From Phaeobacter porticola (GTDB lineage: Bacteria > Pseudomonadota > Alphaproteobacteria > Rhodobacterales > Rhodobacteraceae), in NCBI RefSeq assembly GCF_001888185.1, contig NZ_CP016364.1, forward strand, positions 1,426,001-1,490,000: a stretch of DNA of 64,000 nucleotides. Direction: 5' to 3'. Below are positions 57,807-64,000 of this stretch, in pieces. The translations under genes and the position numbers were made by a program. How positions within the stretch are numbered: position 1 is the stretch's first letter; each line of letters begins with the position of its first letter. The notes beneath the pieces were generated by a model. The model ran no database searches, was not told the DNA's origin, and saw nothing but the letters and a program-made list of their open reading frames with translations.

Positions 57807-59360
57807 ATGACAGAAGCAGCTCCAGCAGCACCGCGCCGCCGCGCACGTGGAGGCGGTGGTGCCGCCCGTCGCGCAGAACGTTCCGGCGTTAAGATCGAGA
57901 CCGCAAAATATATTGAGCGGAAAATCCCGAACTTTGAGGTTTTGGACGACGAAGCCCTGCAAGTCATCGAGACCAGCGCCGAGACCATTCTGGAAGAGGT
58001 CGGTGTTAACTTCGTGAATAATCCCGGTGCGTTGGAGCGTTGGCGTGAGGCAGGCGCGATCATCGAAGGCGAACGGGTGCGCATCCCACGCGGCCTGGCC
58101 CGCAAACTATGCGCGACCGCGCCGTCCGAGTTCACTCAGCATGCCCGAAACCCGGAAAAATCTGTGGTTGTGGGGGGCAAGAACATGGTGCTGGCCCCGG
58201 TATACGGCCCGCCGTTTGTCCGCGATGCCAAAGGTGGTCGTCGCTATGCCACACTGGAAGATTTCCAGAAGTTTGTGAAACTGGGCTATATGTCCAAATG
58301 GCTGCACCACTCTGGTGGCACCGTTTGTGAGCCGACCGATGTGCCGGTGAACAAGCGGCACCTCGACATGCTGATGGCGCATATGACGTTGAGCGATAAG
58401 CCGTTCATGGGGTCGGTGACAGAACCCAGCCGGGCGCAGGATTCCGTCGAAATGTGTGAGATCCTGTTTGGTAAGGAGTTCGTGCGTGATAACACTGTGA
58501 TGACTTCGCTCATCAACATCAACTCGCCAATGACATTCGACGATGTGATGATGGGCGCGCTGGAGGTCTATGCAGCACATAACCAGGCCTGCATTATCTC
58601 GCCCTTCATTGTGGGCGGTGCGATGGCGCCGGTGTCTGTCGCCGGGACGCTGGTTCAGGTTCTGGCCGAAGTTCTGGCCGGTGTCGCCTATAGTCAGCTG
58701 ATCCGCCCCGGTGCGCCGGTGATCTTTGGGGCGATGGTGACCTCGATCGACATGAATTCGGGTGCGCCGACCTTTGGCACGCCAGAGGCGTCGCATATCA
58801 CCTATGGCGCCGGCCAATTGGCGCGCCGTCTTGGGCTGCCTTTCCGTTCTGCCGGGTCGTTCTGTGGCTCGAAACTGCCCGACGCACAGGCCGCTTACGA
58901 GACCGCGAATTCGCTCAACATGGGGCTGCTGTCGGGCGTGAACTTCCAGCTGCACTCGTGCGGCTGGCTTGAGGGTGGCCTGGTGGCCGATTTCGAGAAA
59001 TTTGTCATGGATGCCGATCAGTTGGGGGCCCTGCATGGTCTGGCCAAAGGTGTCGTGGTTGACGATGACACACTGGCCATGGGCGCGATCCGCGAAGTTG
59101 GTCCGGGTGGTCACTATCTGGGCTGCGAACACACGCAGGCGAACTTCAAATCGGCGTTCTGGAAATCGGATCTGTTGGATTACAAGCCCTTCGAGACGTG
59201 GGAAGAAGAAGGCGCACGGGACACAGTTGCGCTGGCAACCAGTCGGGTGGAGACCCTGCTCAACGCCTATGAGGCCCCGCCGTTGGACCCAGAGGTTCTG
59301 AGCAAGCTTGAGGCCTATGTGGCCGCGAAAAAGGACTCGATGCCGGACGCCTTTATGTAA
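57807..59360 (+). CDS. MttB-superfamily methyltransferase without pyrrolysine
   Basis: The 517-aa protein belongs to the trimethylamine methyltransferase (MttB/COG5598) superfamily. It has VLDDEALQVIETSAETILEEVGVNF and the barrel segments PFMGSVTEPSRAQDSVEMCEILFGKEF and HITYGAGQLARRLGLPFRSAGSFCGSK. The C-terminal part is LGCEHTQANFKSAFWKSDLLDYKPFETWEEEGA. The frame has no amber codon, so it is the non-pyrrolysine type, which includes glycine betaine and carnitine demethylases that need a corrinoid protein. None is encoded nearby. An Arg/Ala/Gly-rich N-terminal extension (residues 5-26) is present. Confidence 0.9.
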   Translation: MTEAAPAAPRRRARGGGGAARRAERSGVKIETAKYIERKIPNFEVLDDEALQVIETSAETILEEVGVNFVNNPGALERWREAGAIIEGERVRIPRGLARKLCATAPSEFTQHARNPEKSVVVGGKNMVLAPVYGPPFVRDAKGGRRYATLEDFQKFVKLGYMSKWLHHSGGTVCEPTDVPVNKRHLDMLMAHMTLSDKPFMGSVTEPSRAQDSVEMCEILFGKEFVRDNTVMTSLININSPMTFDDVMMGALEVYAAHNQACIISPFIVGGAMAPVSVAGTLVQVLAEVLAGVAYSQLIRPGAPVIFGAMVTSIDMNSGAPTFGTPEASHITYGAGQLARRLGLPFRSAGSFCGSKLPDAQAAYETANSLNMGLLSGVNFQLHSCGWLEGGLVADFEKFVMDADQLGALHGLAKGVVVDDDTLAMGAIREVGPGGHYLGCEHTQANFKSAFWKSDLLDYKPFETWEEEGARDTVALATSRVETLLNAYEAPPLDPEVLSKLEAYVAAKKDSMPDAFM

Positions 59361-59406
59361 AGGCATAGGATTTTTCTTCTGCCGCAGATCTGGCGGTGAT
59401 TTCGGC

Positions 59407-59434
59407 AACGGCGGCTCTTTTGGGCCGCCGTTTT
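59407..59434 (+). terminator. Terminator of the MttB-family gene
   Basis: AACGGCGGC-TCTTTTGG-GCCGCCGTT stem-loop followed by TT, 46 bases past the stop. It is placed between two convergent genes. Confidence 0.75.
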
Positions 59435-59447
59435 GCGTTGCGGACGG

Positions 59448-59744
59448 CTACGCGCAATCCAACCTGAGCCGCTGCAGGCCTTCAGCCTCGCCCACGAGGG
59501 CAATCAACACATCAACATGGTGGGTCAGCGAATAGCCTGCATCGCCATCCTCGCGCTGCTGATTATGCCCGCGTTCCATATCCAATAGCCGCATGATTGC
59601 TGCCGCGGGCTTGGGCAGGGCACCGTAGCCCAGTACCCGTTTCAGATCCCTGCGGCGGCTGTAGTCACGCGCCCCGATACGCGCGGTTCGAACCAGCAAA
59701 CGGGGACGATGGAGCGCTGCCAGATGACCAAAGATATCCTGCAT
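59448..59744 (-). CDS. DUF6477 family protein
   Basis: The 98-aa protein starts MQDIFGHLAALHRPRLLVRTARIGARDYSRRRDLKRVLG and ends SLTHHVDVLIALVGEAEGLQ. This pattern is shared by a small Rhodobacteraceae family (DUF6477) of unknown function. It is helical and rich in Arg and Leu, with no membrane segment or signal. It is convergent with the MttB-family gene, sharing a terminator region. In this group it is often found near the DUF6456 gene, as here, where the two start codons lie about 240 bases apart and point away from each other. Confidence 0.7.
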   Translation of the reverse strand: MQDIFGHLAALHRPRLLVRTARIGARDYSRRRDLKRVLGYGALPKPAAAIMRLLDMERGHNQQREDGDAGYSLTHHVDVLIALVGEAEGLQRLRLDCA

Positions 59745-59983
59745 TGTGATGTCCTTTCCAGCTCAGTTATCAGCGTTGTTTAGCACAACCAATGAGGGTG
59801 TTGCGGAGGGGTGCGGTTCGGCGAACGGTCTATTCGATATTGATTGATGAAAATTTGAAACCAATGATGGTCTGACTGAGACTATTCAGAAAAATCAGGC
59901 CAGTACGGTAAGAAGTGACTGTGGAAAACACCTGGCAGGCCAATGGGAGGATAGTCTCGACTGATCACATGTGGGGTGATAAA

Positions 59984-61054
59984 ATGCAAACTATGGCTGT
60001 ATCCGGCTTGCCGGAATGGGTGCCTGAGGAGGCTTGCCGATATCTCGAACATACCGAAGCGGGTCGATCGATCCGCAATCTTGCCAAGCAGGCGGGCTGC
60101 CACCCGTCAACCGTCTTGCGGCAGGTCCGACGGGTCGAAACCAGGCGCGACGATCCGCTGGTGGATGGTGCTCTGGCCGCTCTTGCGGCGTGTCACTACG
60201 CTGGGGATGTGCCCGGACCAAGACCAATATCGGCCCGCGCGCTGGTGCTTGGGACTGTACCGGCCTGTGCCGAAGCCTTTGAGAGCCAGGCGATTGAGGT
60301 TCTAAGCTGCCTTAACCCGCGCGGGGCCGTATTGGCGGTGGCCGATGGCATGGAAAAGGCCGTTGTGGTACGCGAGGCAGCGTGTGAAGACAAAAAAGTG
60401 GTGGTGGAGCGAACCCTTGCCGAGGCATTGGCGCTGCGCGATTGGATTGCCTGTCCGACGCCCGGACGACTCAGCCGCTATCATATCACGTCAGAGGGTC
60501 GAAATGCGCTGAGCCGCTTCATTGCCGGCCGCGAAAATCGCGCTCGGGCCCGCGTTGAAAGCGCTAGCCCTACAACCCGAAAATTTGGCCGTGATCGCCA
60601 TCAACGACGGCGCGCGCGGTATGGATTGGGTGAAACACCGCTGCATATGCTGGCCCGGCATACCGACCGGGATGGCACTCCGTTTCTGACAACTGAACTG
60701 GTGCGCGCGGGTGAGCGGCTGCGCGAAGATTTTGAACTGGCACAGGTGGCTGATCATTTGGCCCGTAGTTCCAGCCAGTTTGCGGATGCGGATTGCGCAG
60801 CGAGTGCACGCAGGCGTCGACCAGGACAGGCGGCGATCGCGGCAAAGCGCCGTGCAGCGGCGGCGCTCAGTGTGCTTGGTGAAGGGCTGAGCGACATCGT
60901 AATGCGCTGCTGTTGCCAGCTTGAAGGGTTGGAGGCTGCCGAACGTCAATTGGGGTGGTCTGCGCGGTCCGGCAAGGTGGTGCTCCGCATCGCTTTGCAG
61001 CAATTGAAACTGCACTATGACGCACAACAGAAACAGGACGAAATGATCGGCTAA
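59984..61054 (+). CDS. DUF6456 helix-turn-helix protein
   Basis: From the ATG at 59984 the 356-aa product has an N-terminal helix-turn-helix (ACRYLEHTEAGRSIRNLAKQAGCHPSTVLRQVRRVETRRDD). An Ala/Leu-rich middle part follows, and the C-terminal DUF6456 region (LGETPLHMLARHTDRDGTPFLTTELVRAGERLREDFELAQV and RCCCQLEGLEAAERQLGWSARSGKVVLRIALQQLKLHY). It is probably a DNA-binding regulator of Rhodobacteraceae; its targets are unknown. An in-frame GTG at 59915 would add 23 residues and also has a possible binding site, so the start is uncertain. Confidence 0.8.
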   Translation: MQTMAVSGLPEWVPEEACRYLEHTEAGRSIRNLAKQAGCHPSTVLRQVRRVETRRDDPLVDGALAALAACHYAGDVPGPRPISARALVLGTVPACAEAFESQAIEVLSCLNPRGAVLAVADGMEKAVVVREAACEDKKVVVERTLAEALALRDWIACPTPGRLSRYHITSEGRNALSRFIAGRENRARARVESASPTTRKFGRDRHQRRRARYGLGETPLHMLARHTDRDGTPFLTTELVRAGERLREDFELAQVADHLARSSSQFADADCAASARRRRPGQAAIAAKRRAAAALSVLGEGLSDIVMRCCCQLEGLEAAERQLGWSARSGKVVLRIALQQLKLHYDAQQKQDEMIG

Positions 61055-61074
61055 AGATGTTGATCGCAAAACAA

Positions 61075-61104
61075 AAACCCGACGCTTTCTTAAGCGCCGG
61101 GTTT
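61075..61104. terminator. Terminator between convergent DUF6456 and peroxiredoxin genes
   Basis: AAACCCG-n-CGCTT paired with AAGCG-n-CGGGTTT around TCTT (one mismatch), with T-rich sequence on the minus side. It ends the peroxiredoxin transcript and may also act on the plus strand. Confidence 0.7.
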
Positions 61105-61147
61105 CATGACTTTGTAGCGGGATCGCCCGCGTGTCGAACCTGCTAGA

Positions 61148-61696
61148 TCAGGCAGCGACCTCTGCCTTGGCGGTTTTCAAATGCGCCAGCACGGTTTCAG
61201 GCGAGGAGACGCCATAGGGATCTTCGCCGTGGTTATCGCAGAGACCCGGCTCTTCGAACCATGCTTCAACAACGCCGTTGTTGACGACGGCTGCATAACG
61301 CCAGGAGCGGTTGCCAAAGCCCAGATTATCCTTGGCGACCAACATGCCCATTTTGCGGGTGAACTCACCCGAGCCATCGGGGATCACATCGACGTTTCGC
61401 AGTTTCTGGGATTCGGCCCATTTGTTCATCACAAAACTGTCGTTCACCGACATGCAGTAAATTGCATCAATGCCTTCGGCCTGGAAATCGGCAAAGCCAT
61501 TCTCAAAACCGGGCAGCTGATAGGTGGAGCAAGTGGGGGTGAAGGCGCCTGGCAGCGAGAACAGCACGACGCGTTTGCCGGCAAAGTAATCTGCGGTGGT
61601 TTTGTCTTCCCAACGGAACGGGTTCGGGCCGTCCACGGACTCGTCCCGGACACGGGTGCGGAAGGTCACATCGGGCAGTTTTACGCCAGCTTTCAT
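61148..61696 (-). CDS. Peroxiredoxin (Prx5/thioredoxin-dependent type)
   Basis: The 182-aa product, from the ATG at 61696 preceded by AAGGAG, is an AhpC/TSA family peroxiredoxin of the Prx5 type. It has KRVVLFSLPGAFTPTCSTYQLPGFE with peroxidatic Cys56, then IDAIYCMSVNDSFVMNKWAESQ and a possible resolving Cys in FEEPGLCDNHGEDPYGVSSPE. It reduces H2O2 and organic peroxides. A reading from 61717 would add seven residues and is less likely. The gene lies divergently from lipA across 392 bases containing a long perfect inverted repeat. Confidence 0.93.
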   Translation of the reverse strand: MKAGVKLPDVTFRTRVRDESVDGPNPFRWEDKTTADYFAGKRVVLFSLPGAFTPTCSTYQLPGFENGFADFQAEGIDAIYCMSVNDSFVMNKWAESQKLRNVDVIPDGSGEFTRKMGMLVAKDNLGFGNRSWRYAAVVNNGVVEAWFEEPGLCDNHGEDPYGVSSPETVLAHLKTAKAEVAA

Positions 61697-62088
61697 CGTC
61701 AGCTCCTTAAAGATCAAATCGTCATCGCGCGGTGACTTATAATAGTTCTAAATCACTCGCAATGGGGTATTCGTCGCAGTGTTGACGCACCCCACGACAG
61801 CAAAAAATAGTGTCTTATCGCGACCGGTATAGCACTGCGGTGTCGCGATAATATTACGGCGGTTTCCGCACGACTCGCGACGCCGCTTTGCAGAGATGGC
61901 CCGTCGGCAGTTGGATCGGGTGGCTGGGTTGCATTTTCTGCAAGACGGCAGCGGGCTTAATTAATATCAGAGGGTTGCATGTCATTTCTGACTGAAGATA
62001 CGATGTGACCCGGCTCAGAACTGGTCGTGCCAAGCGATTGCAACTATGTTACGAAGATCAAAAGACCACTGCCGCAAGGGAACATCGC
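61697..62088. promoter_or_regulatory. Divergent peroxiredoxin/lipA intergenic region with inverted repeat
   Basis: These 392 bases carry no supported gene. TTATCGCGAC (61815-61824) and GTCGCGATAA (61842-61851) form a perfect 10-bp inverted repeat separated by 17 bases, and a third TCGCGA core lies at 61875-61880. The repeat lies 119-155 bases upstream of the peroxiredoxin ATG. It may be a redox or Fe-S regulator site, or simply a hairpin. The lipA GTG is preceded by AAGGGA at 62077. Confidence 0.45.
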
Positions 62089-63042
62089 GTGAGAGATCTG
62101 AAAATCCCCGAGCAACGCCACCCGGAAAAGGCGCATCGCCCTGACAATGCTCAGCCGAAAAAGCCAAGCTGGATCCGGGTCAAGGCGCCAGGGGGCAAGG
62201 GGTACGCGGAAACGCATAAGATCATGCGAGAGCATAAGCTGGTCACCGTCTGCGAAGAGGCGGGTTGCCCCAATGTTGGCGAATGCTGGAGCCAGGGCCA
62301 CGCCACCATGATGATCATGGGCGAGGTTTGCACGCGGGCCTGTTCCTTTTGCAACATTGCCACCGGCAAACCGCCAGAGGCGCTTGATGTGTTTGAACCG
62401 GGCCGGGTTGCAGATGCGGTGCAGAAGCTTGGACTGAACCACGTCGTCATTACCTCTGTGGATCGCGATGATATCGACGACGGCGGCGCCGAGCATTTTG
62501 CCCAGACAATCCGCGCGGTGCGTCATCGCTCGCCCAAAACCACCATTGAAATTCTCACACCTGATTTTCTGAAATGTGATCCGTCTGTGCTGGAAAAAGT
62601 GGTCGAAGCGCGCCCGGATGTGTTCAACCACAATCTGGAAACCGTGCCCGGTCTCTACCCGGAAGTCCGGGCAGGCGCGCGCTATTTTCATTCGCTGCGG
62701 TTGTTGCAGCGGGTCAAGGAACTGGATCCGTCCATGTTCACCAAATCTGGCATCATGGTCGGCCTGGGCGAGAACGCGCAGGAGGTAAAGCAGGTGATGG
62801 ATGATATGCGGGCCGCAGAGATCGACTTCCTGACCATCGGTCAGTATCTCCAGCCGACGCCGAAACACCATGCGGTCGACCGGTTCGTGACGCCGGAAGA
62901 ATTTGAGAGCTATGAGAAAGCCGCCTATGGCAAGGGCTTCCTGATGGTTTCGGCAACGCCGCTGACGCGGTCATCTTACCATGCGGGGGATGATTTTGCC
63001 CAGCTGCGCGCCGCCCGCAACAAGAAGCTTGGCCTGGCATGA
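62089..63042 (+). CDS. lipA: Lipoyl synthase
   Basis: LipA is a radical-SAM enzyme that inserts two sulfurs into octanoyl groups on E2/GcvH domains. The 317-aa product starts at a GTG (62089) preceded by AAGGGA and reads [20 protein letters not shown]. It has the auxiliary cluster Cys motif [12 protein letters not shown] and the radical-SAM CTRACSFC, followed by [23 protein letters not shown] and [26 protein letters not shown]. The frame opens further upstream to 62005 but that part is not conserved. It overlaps the next gene by ATGA. Confidence 0.95.
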   Translation: MRDLKIPEQRHPEKAHRPDNAQPKKPSWIRVKAPGGKGYAETHKIMREHKLVTVCEEAGCPNVGECWSQGHATMMIMGEVCTRACSFCNIATGKPPEALDVFEPGRVADAVQKLGLNHVVITSVDRDDIDDGGAEHFAQTIRAVRHRSPKTTIEILTPDFLKCDPSVLEKVVEARPDVFNHNLETVPGLYPEVRAGARYFHSLRLLQRVKELDPSMFTKSGIMVGLGENAQEVKQVMDDMRAAEIDFLTIGQYLQPTPKHHAVDRFVTPEEFESYEKAAYGKGFLMVSATPLTRSSYHAGDDFAQLRAARNKKLGLA

Positions 63043-64000
63043 CGCCGGACCGTCTGGCGCAGCTGGCAGAGCTGCGCCATGCGTTGCACCAGATTCCGGA
63101 AATATCGGGGGCCGAGGGAAAGACTGCGGCGTTCATCACCGACTTTCTGCGTGGCCATGATCCTGACCAGCTGCTGACCGGTCTGGGTGGCCATGGCGTT
63201 GCGGCGGTTTATAACGGTGCGGCAGATGGACCGACCGTGATGATCCGCTGTGAGCTGGACGGCCTGCCGATTGAAGAGCTCTCTGATCAGCCCTATCGCT
63301 CGACACACCCGGGGCGCGGCCATCTCTGTGGTCATGATGGGCACATGACCATCGTGGCTGCACTGGCACAGGATCTGGCCGCAAGGCGACCGGCACGAGG
63401 CCGTGTTGTGTTGTTGTTCCAGCCGGCGGAGGAGACCGGGCAGGGCGCGCGTGCTGTGATCGCCGACCCTGCGTTTCCGCAAATTGCACCGGAGTATGCC
63501 TTTGCCCTGCACAATCTTCCGGGGCTGCCGGTCGGGGCTGTGGCCTTATGTACTGAGGCGGCCAATTGTGCGTCCCGCGGGATGCGCATCCGGCTGATGG
63601 GCAAGACCTCTCATGCGGCGGCCCCGCAGGACGGAATTTCACCGGCGGGTGCCATGGCGCAGCTGCTGCCGGGGCTGGTGACGCTTGGCGGAGGTCAGGA
63701 TCTGGGGCCGGATTACGCGCTGGTCACGCTCACTCATGCGCGCCTTGGCGAGGCGACATTTGGTATCGCGCCCGGTGAGGGCGAAGTCTGGGCCACGCTG
63801 CGCACGGTCAATGATGCGCGAATGGAGGCGTTGATCGCTGAGGCCACAGATCTGACAGGTCGGATCTGCGCGGACAGTGGGGTGGGCTGTGACATCAGTT
63901 TTGACGATGTTTTCGACGCCTGCACCAATGACGCTGAGGCCGTGACCATCCTTCAGGCGGCCTGCAACACCGCTGGGCATCCGGTTGAAATCCGCGATCG
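63039..64000 (+). CDS. M20-family amidohydrolase/peptidase, C-terminus cut by window edge
   Basis: Translation from the ATG at 63039, which overlaps the lipA stop (ATGA), is open to the window edge, about 320 codons. It shows the M20D metal-dependent amidohydrolase pattern: [52 protein letters not shown] with metal ligands, [19 protein letters not shown], and the inserted lid-domain segment [20 protein letters not shown]. Such enzymes hydrolyse N-acyl or N-carbamoyl amino acids, or hippurate-like amides; the substrate is unknown. Cotranscription with lipA is likely. Confidence 0.9.
   Translation, partial: MTPDRLAQLAELRHALHQIPEISGAEGKTAAFITDFLRGHDPDQLLTGLGGHGVAAVYNGAADGPTVMIRCELDGLPIEELSDQPYRSTHPGRGHLCGHDGHMTIVAALAQDLAARRPARGRVVLLFQPAEETGQGARAVIADPAFPQIAPEYAFALHNLPGLPVGAVALCTEAANCASRGMRIRLMGKTSHAAAPQDGISPAGAMAQLLPGLVTLGGGQDLGPDYALVTLTHARLGEATFGIAPGEGEVWATLRTVNDARMEALIAEATDLTGRICADSGVGCDISFDDVFDACTNDAEAVTILQAACNTAGHPVEIRD

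Noticed and set aside
58107-59408. 433-codon minus-strand ORF opposite the MttB-family gene
   Set aside because: Antisense shadow; no protein-like motifs, many His and Arg residues.

Overview
The window is a 64 kb, GC-rich, gene-dense chromosomal segment of an alphaproteobacterium, most likely a Rhodobacteraceae member of the Roseobacter group (Phaeobacter, Ruegeria or Leisingera-like). This rests on the CtrA/SciP gene pair, DUF1127, DUF6477 and DUF6456 family proteins, LpxI instead of LpxH, TrmFO, the lipA start region, and the order pyrH-frr-uppS-cdsA-dxr-rseP-bamA-ompH-fabZ-lpxA-lpxI-lpxB. The taxonomic call comes from memory of these families, not from a search. I see no tRNA or rRNA gene, prophage, insertion sequence or CRISPR array. 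The content is mainly core metabolism and envelope biogenesis.

Layout. 1-3.6 kb: a truncated secreted protein gene and a small membrane protein gene, divergent from aroK-aroB (shikimate pathway). 3.7-5.9 kb: ssb, a lytic transglycosylase and a small membrane protein whose upstream region carries an exact CtrA motif. 6-13.7 kb: a minus-strand peptide-type ABC transporter (fused double ATPase, two permeases, Tat-type binding protein) with an AraC-type regulator upstream. 13.9-27.5 kb: miaA, divergent from the long envelope supercluster pyrH to lpxB, which makes isoprenoid precursors, undecaprenyl-PP, CDP-diacylglycerol, the Bam machinery and lipid A. 27.5-30.5 kb: a GNAT acetyltransferase, mnmA, and the cell-cycle pair sciP and ctrA. 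30.6-35.5 kb: ligA-recG, then a 40-residue membrane protein behind a LexA-type operator. 35.5-41 kb: a Fe-S scaffold protein, hisI, gluQRS, a methyltransferase, trmFO, an enoyl-CoA hydratase and a thioesterase. 41-46 kb: psd, speD-speE, a DUF1127 gene divergent from a MocR/GabR-type regulator, and a lipoprotein. 46-51.8 kb: rplM-rpsI, ppk2-tetR, a hydrolase, metA and a P-loop protein. 52-57.6 kb: an outer membrane porin, an EamA exporter, a tandem sulfotransferase and guaA. 57.8-64 kb: an MttB-family methyltransferase, DUF6477 and DUF6456 genes, a peroxiredoxin, lipA and a truncated M20 amidohydrolase.

The most interesting signals are small or regulatory. They are: (i) a 40-aa membrane protein preceded by GTTC-N7-GTTC and a run of phased GTTC repeats, which looks like an SOS-induced small membrane protein; (ii) an exact CtrA box upstream of an uncharacterised membrane protein, with ctrA and sciP in the same window; (iii) repeated TACAAT operators in the DUF1127/MocR intergenic region; (iv) inverted repeats at the ABC transporter/AraC locus and in the peroxiredoxin/lipA gap; and (v) unusual protein architectures, including two sulfotransferase modules in one chain and an oversized DppC-like permease. 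Two edge genes (1-1646 minus, 63039-64000 plus) and two ORFs of about 40 codons were found by translating the sequence directly.
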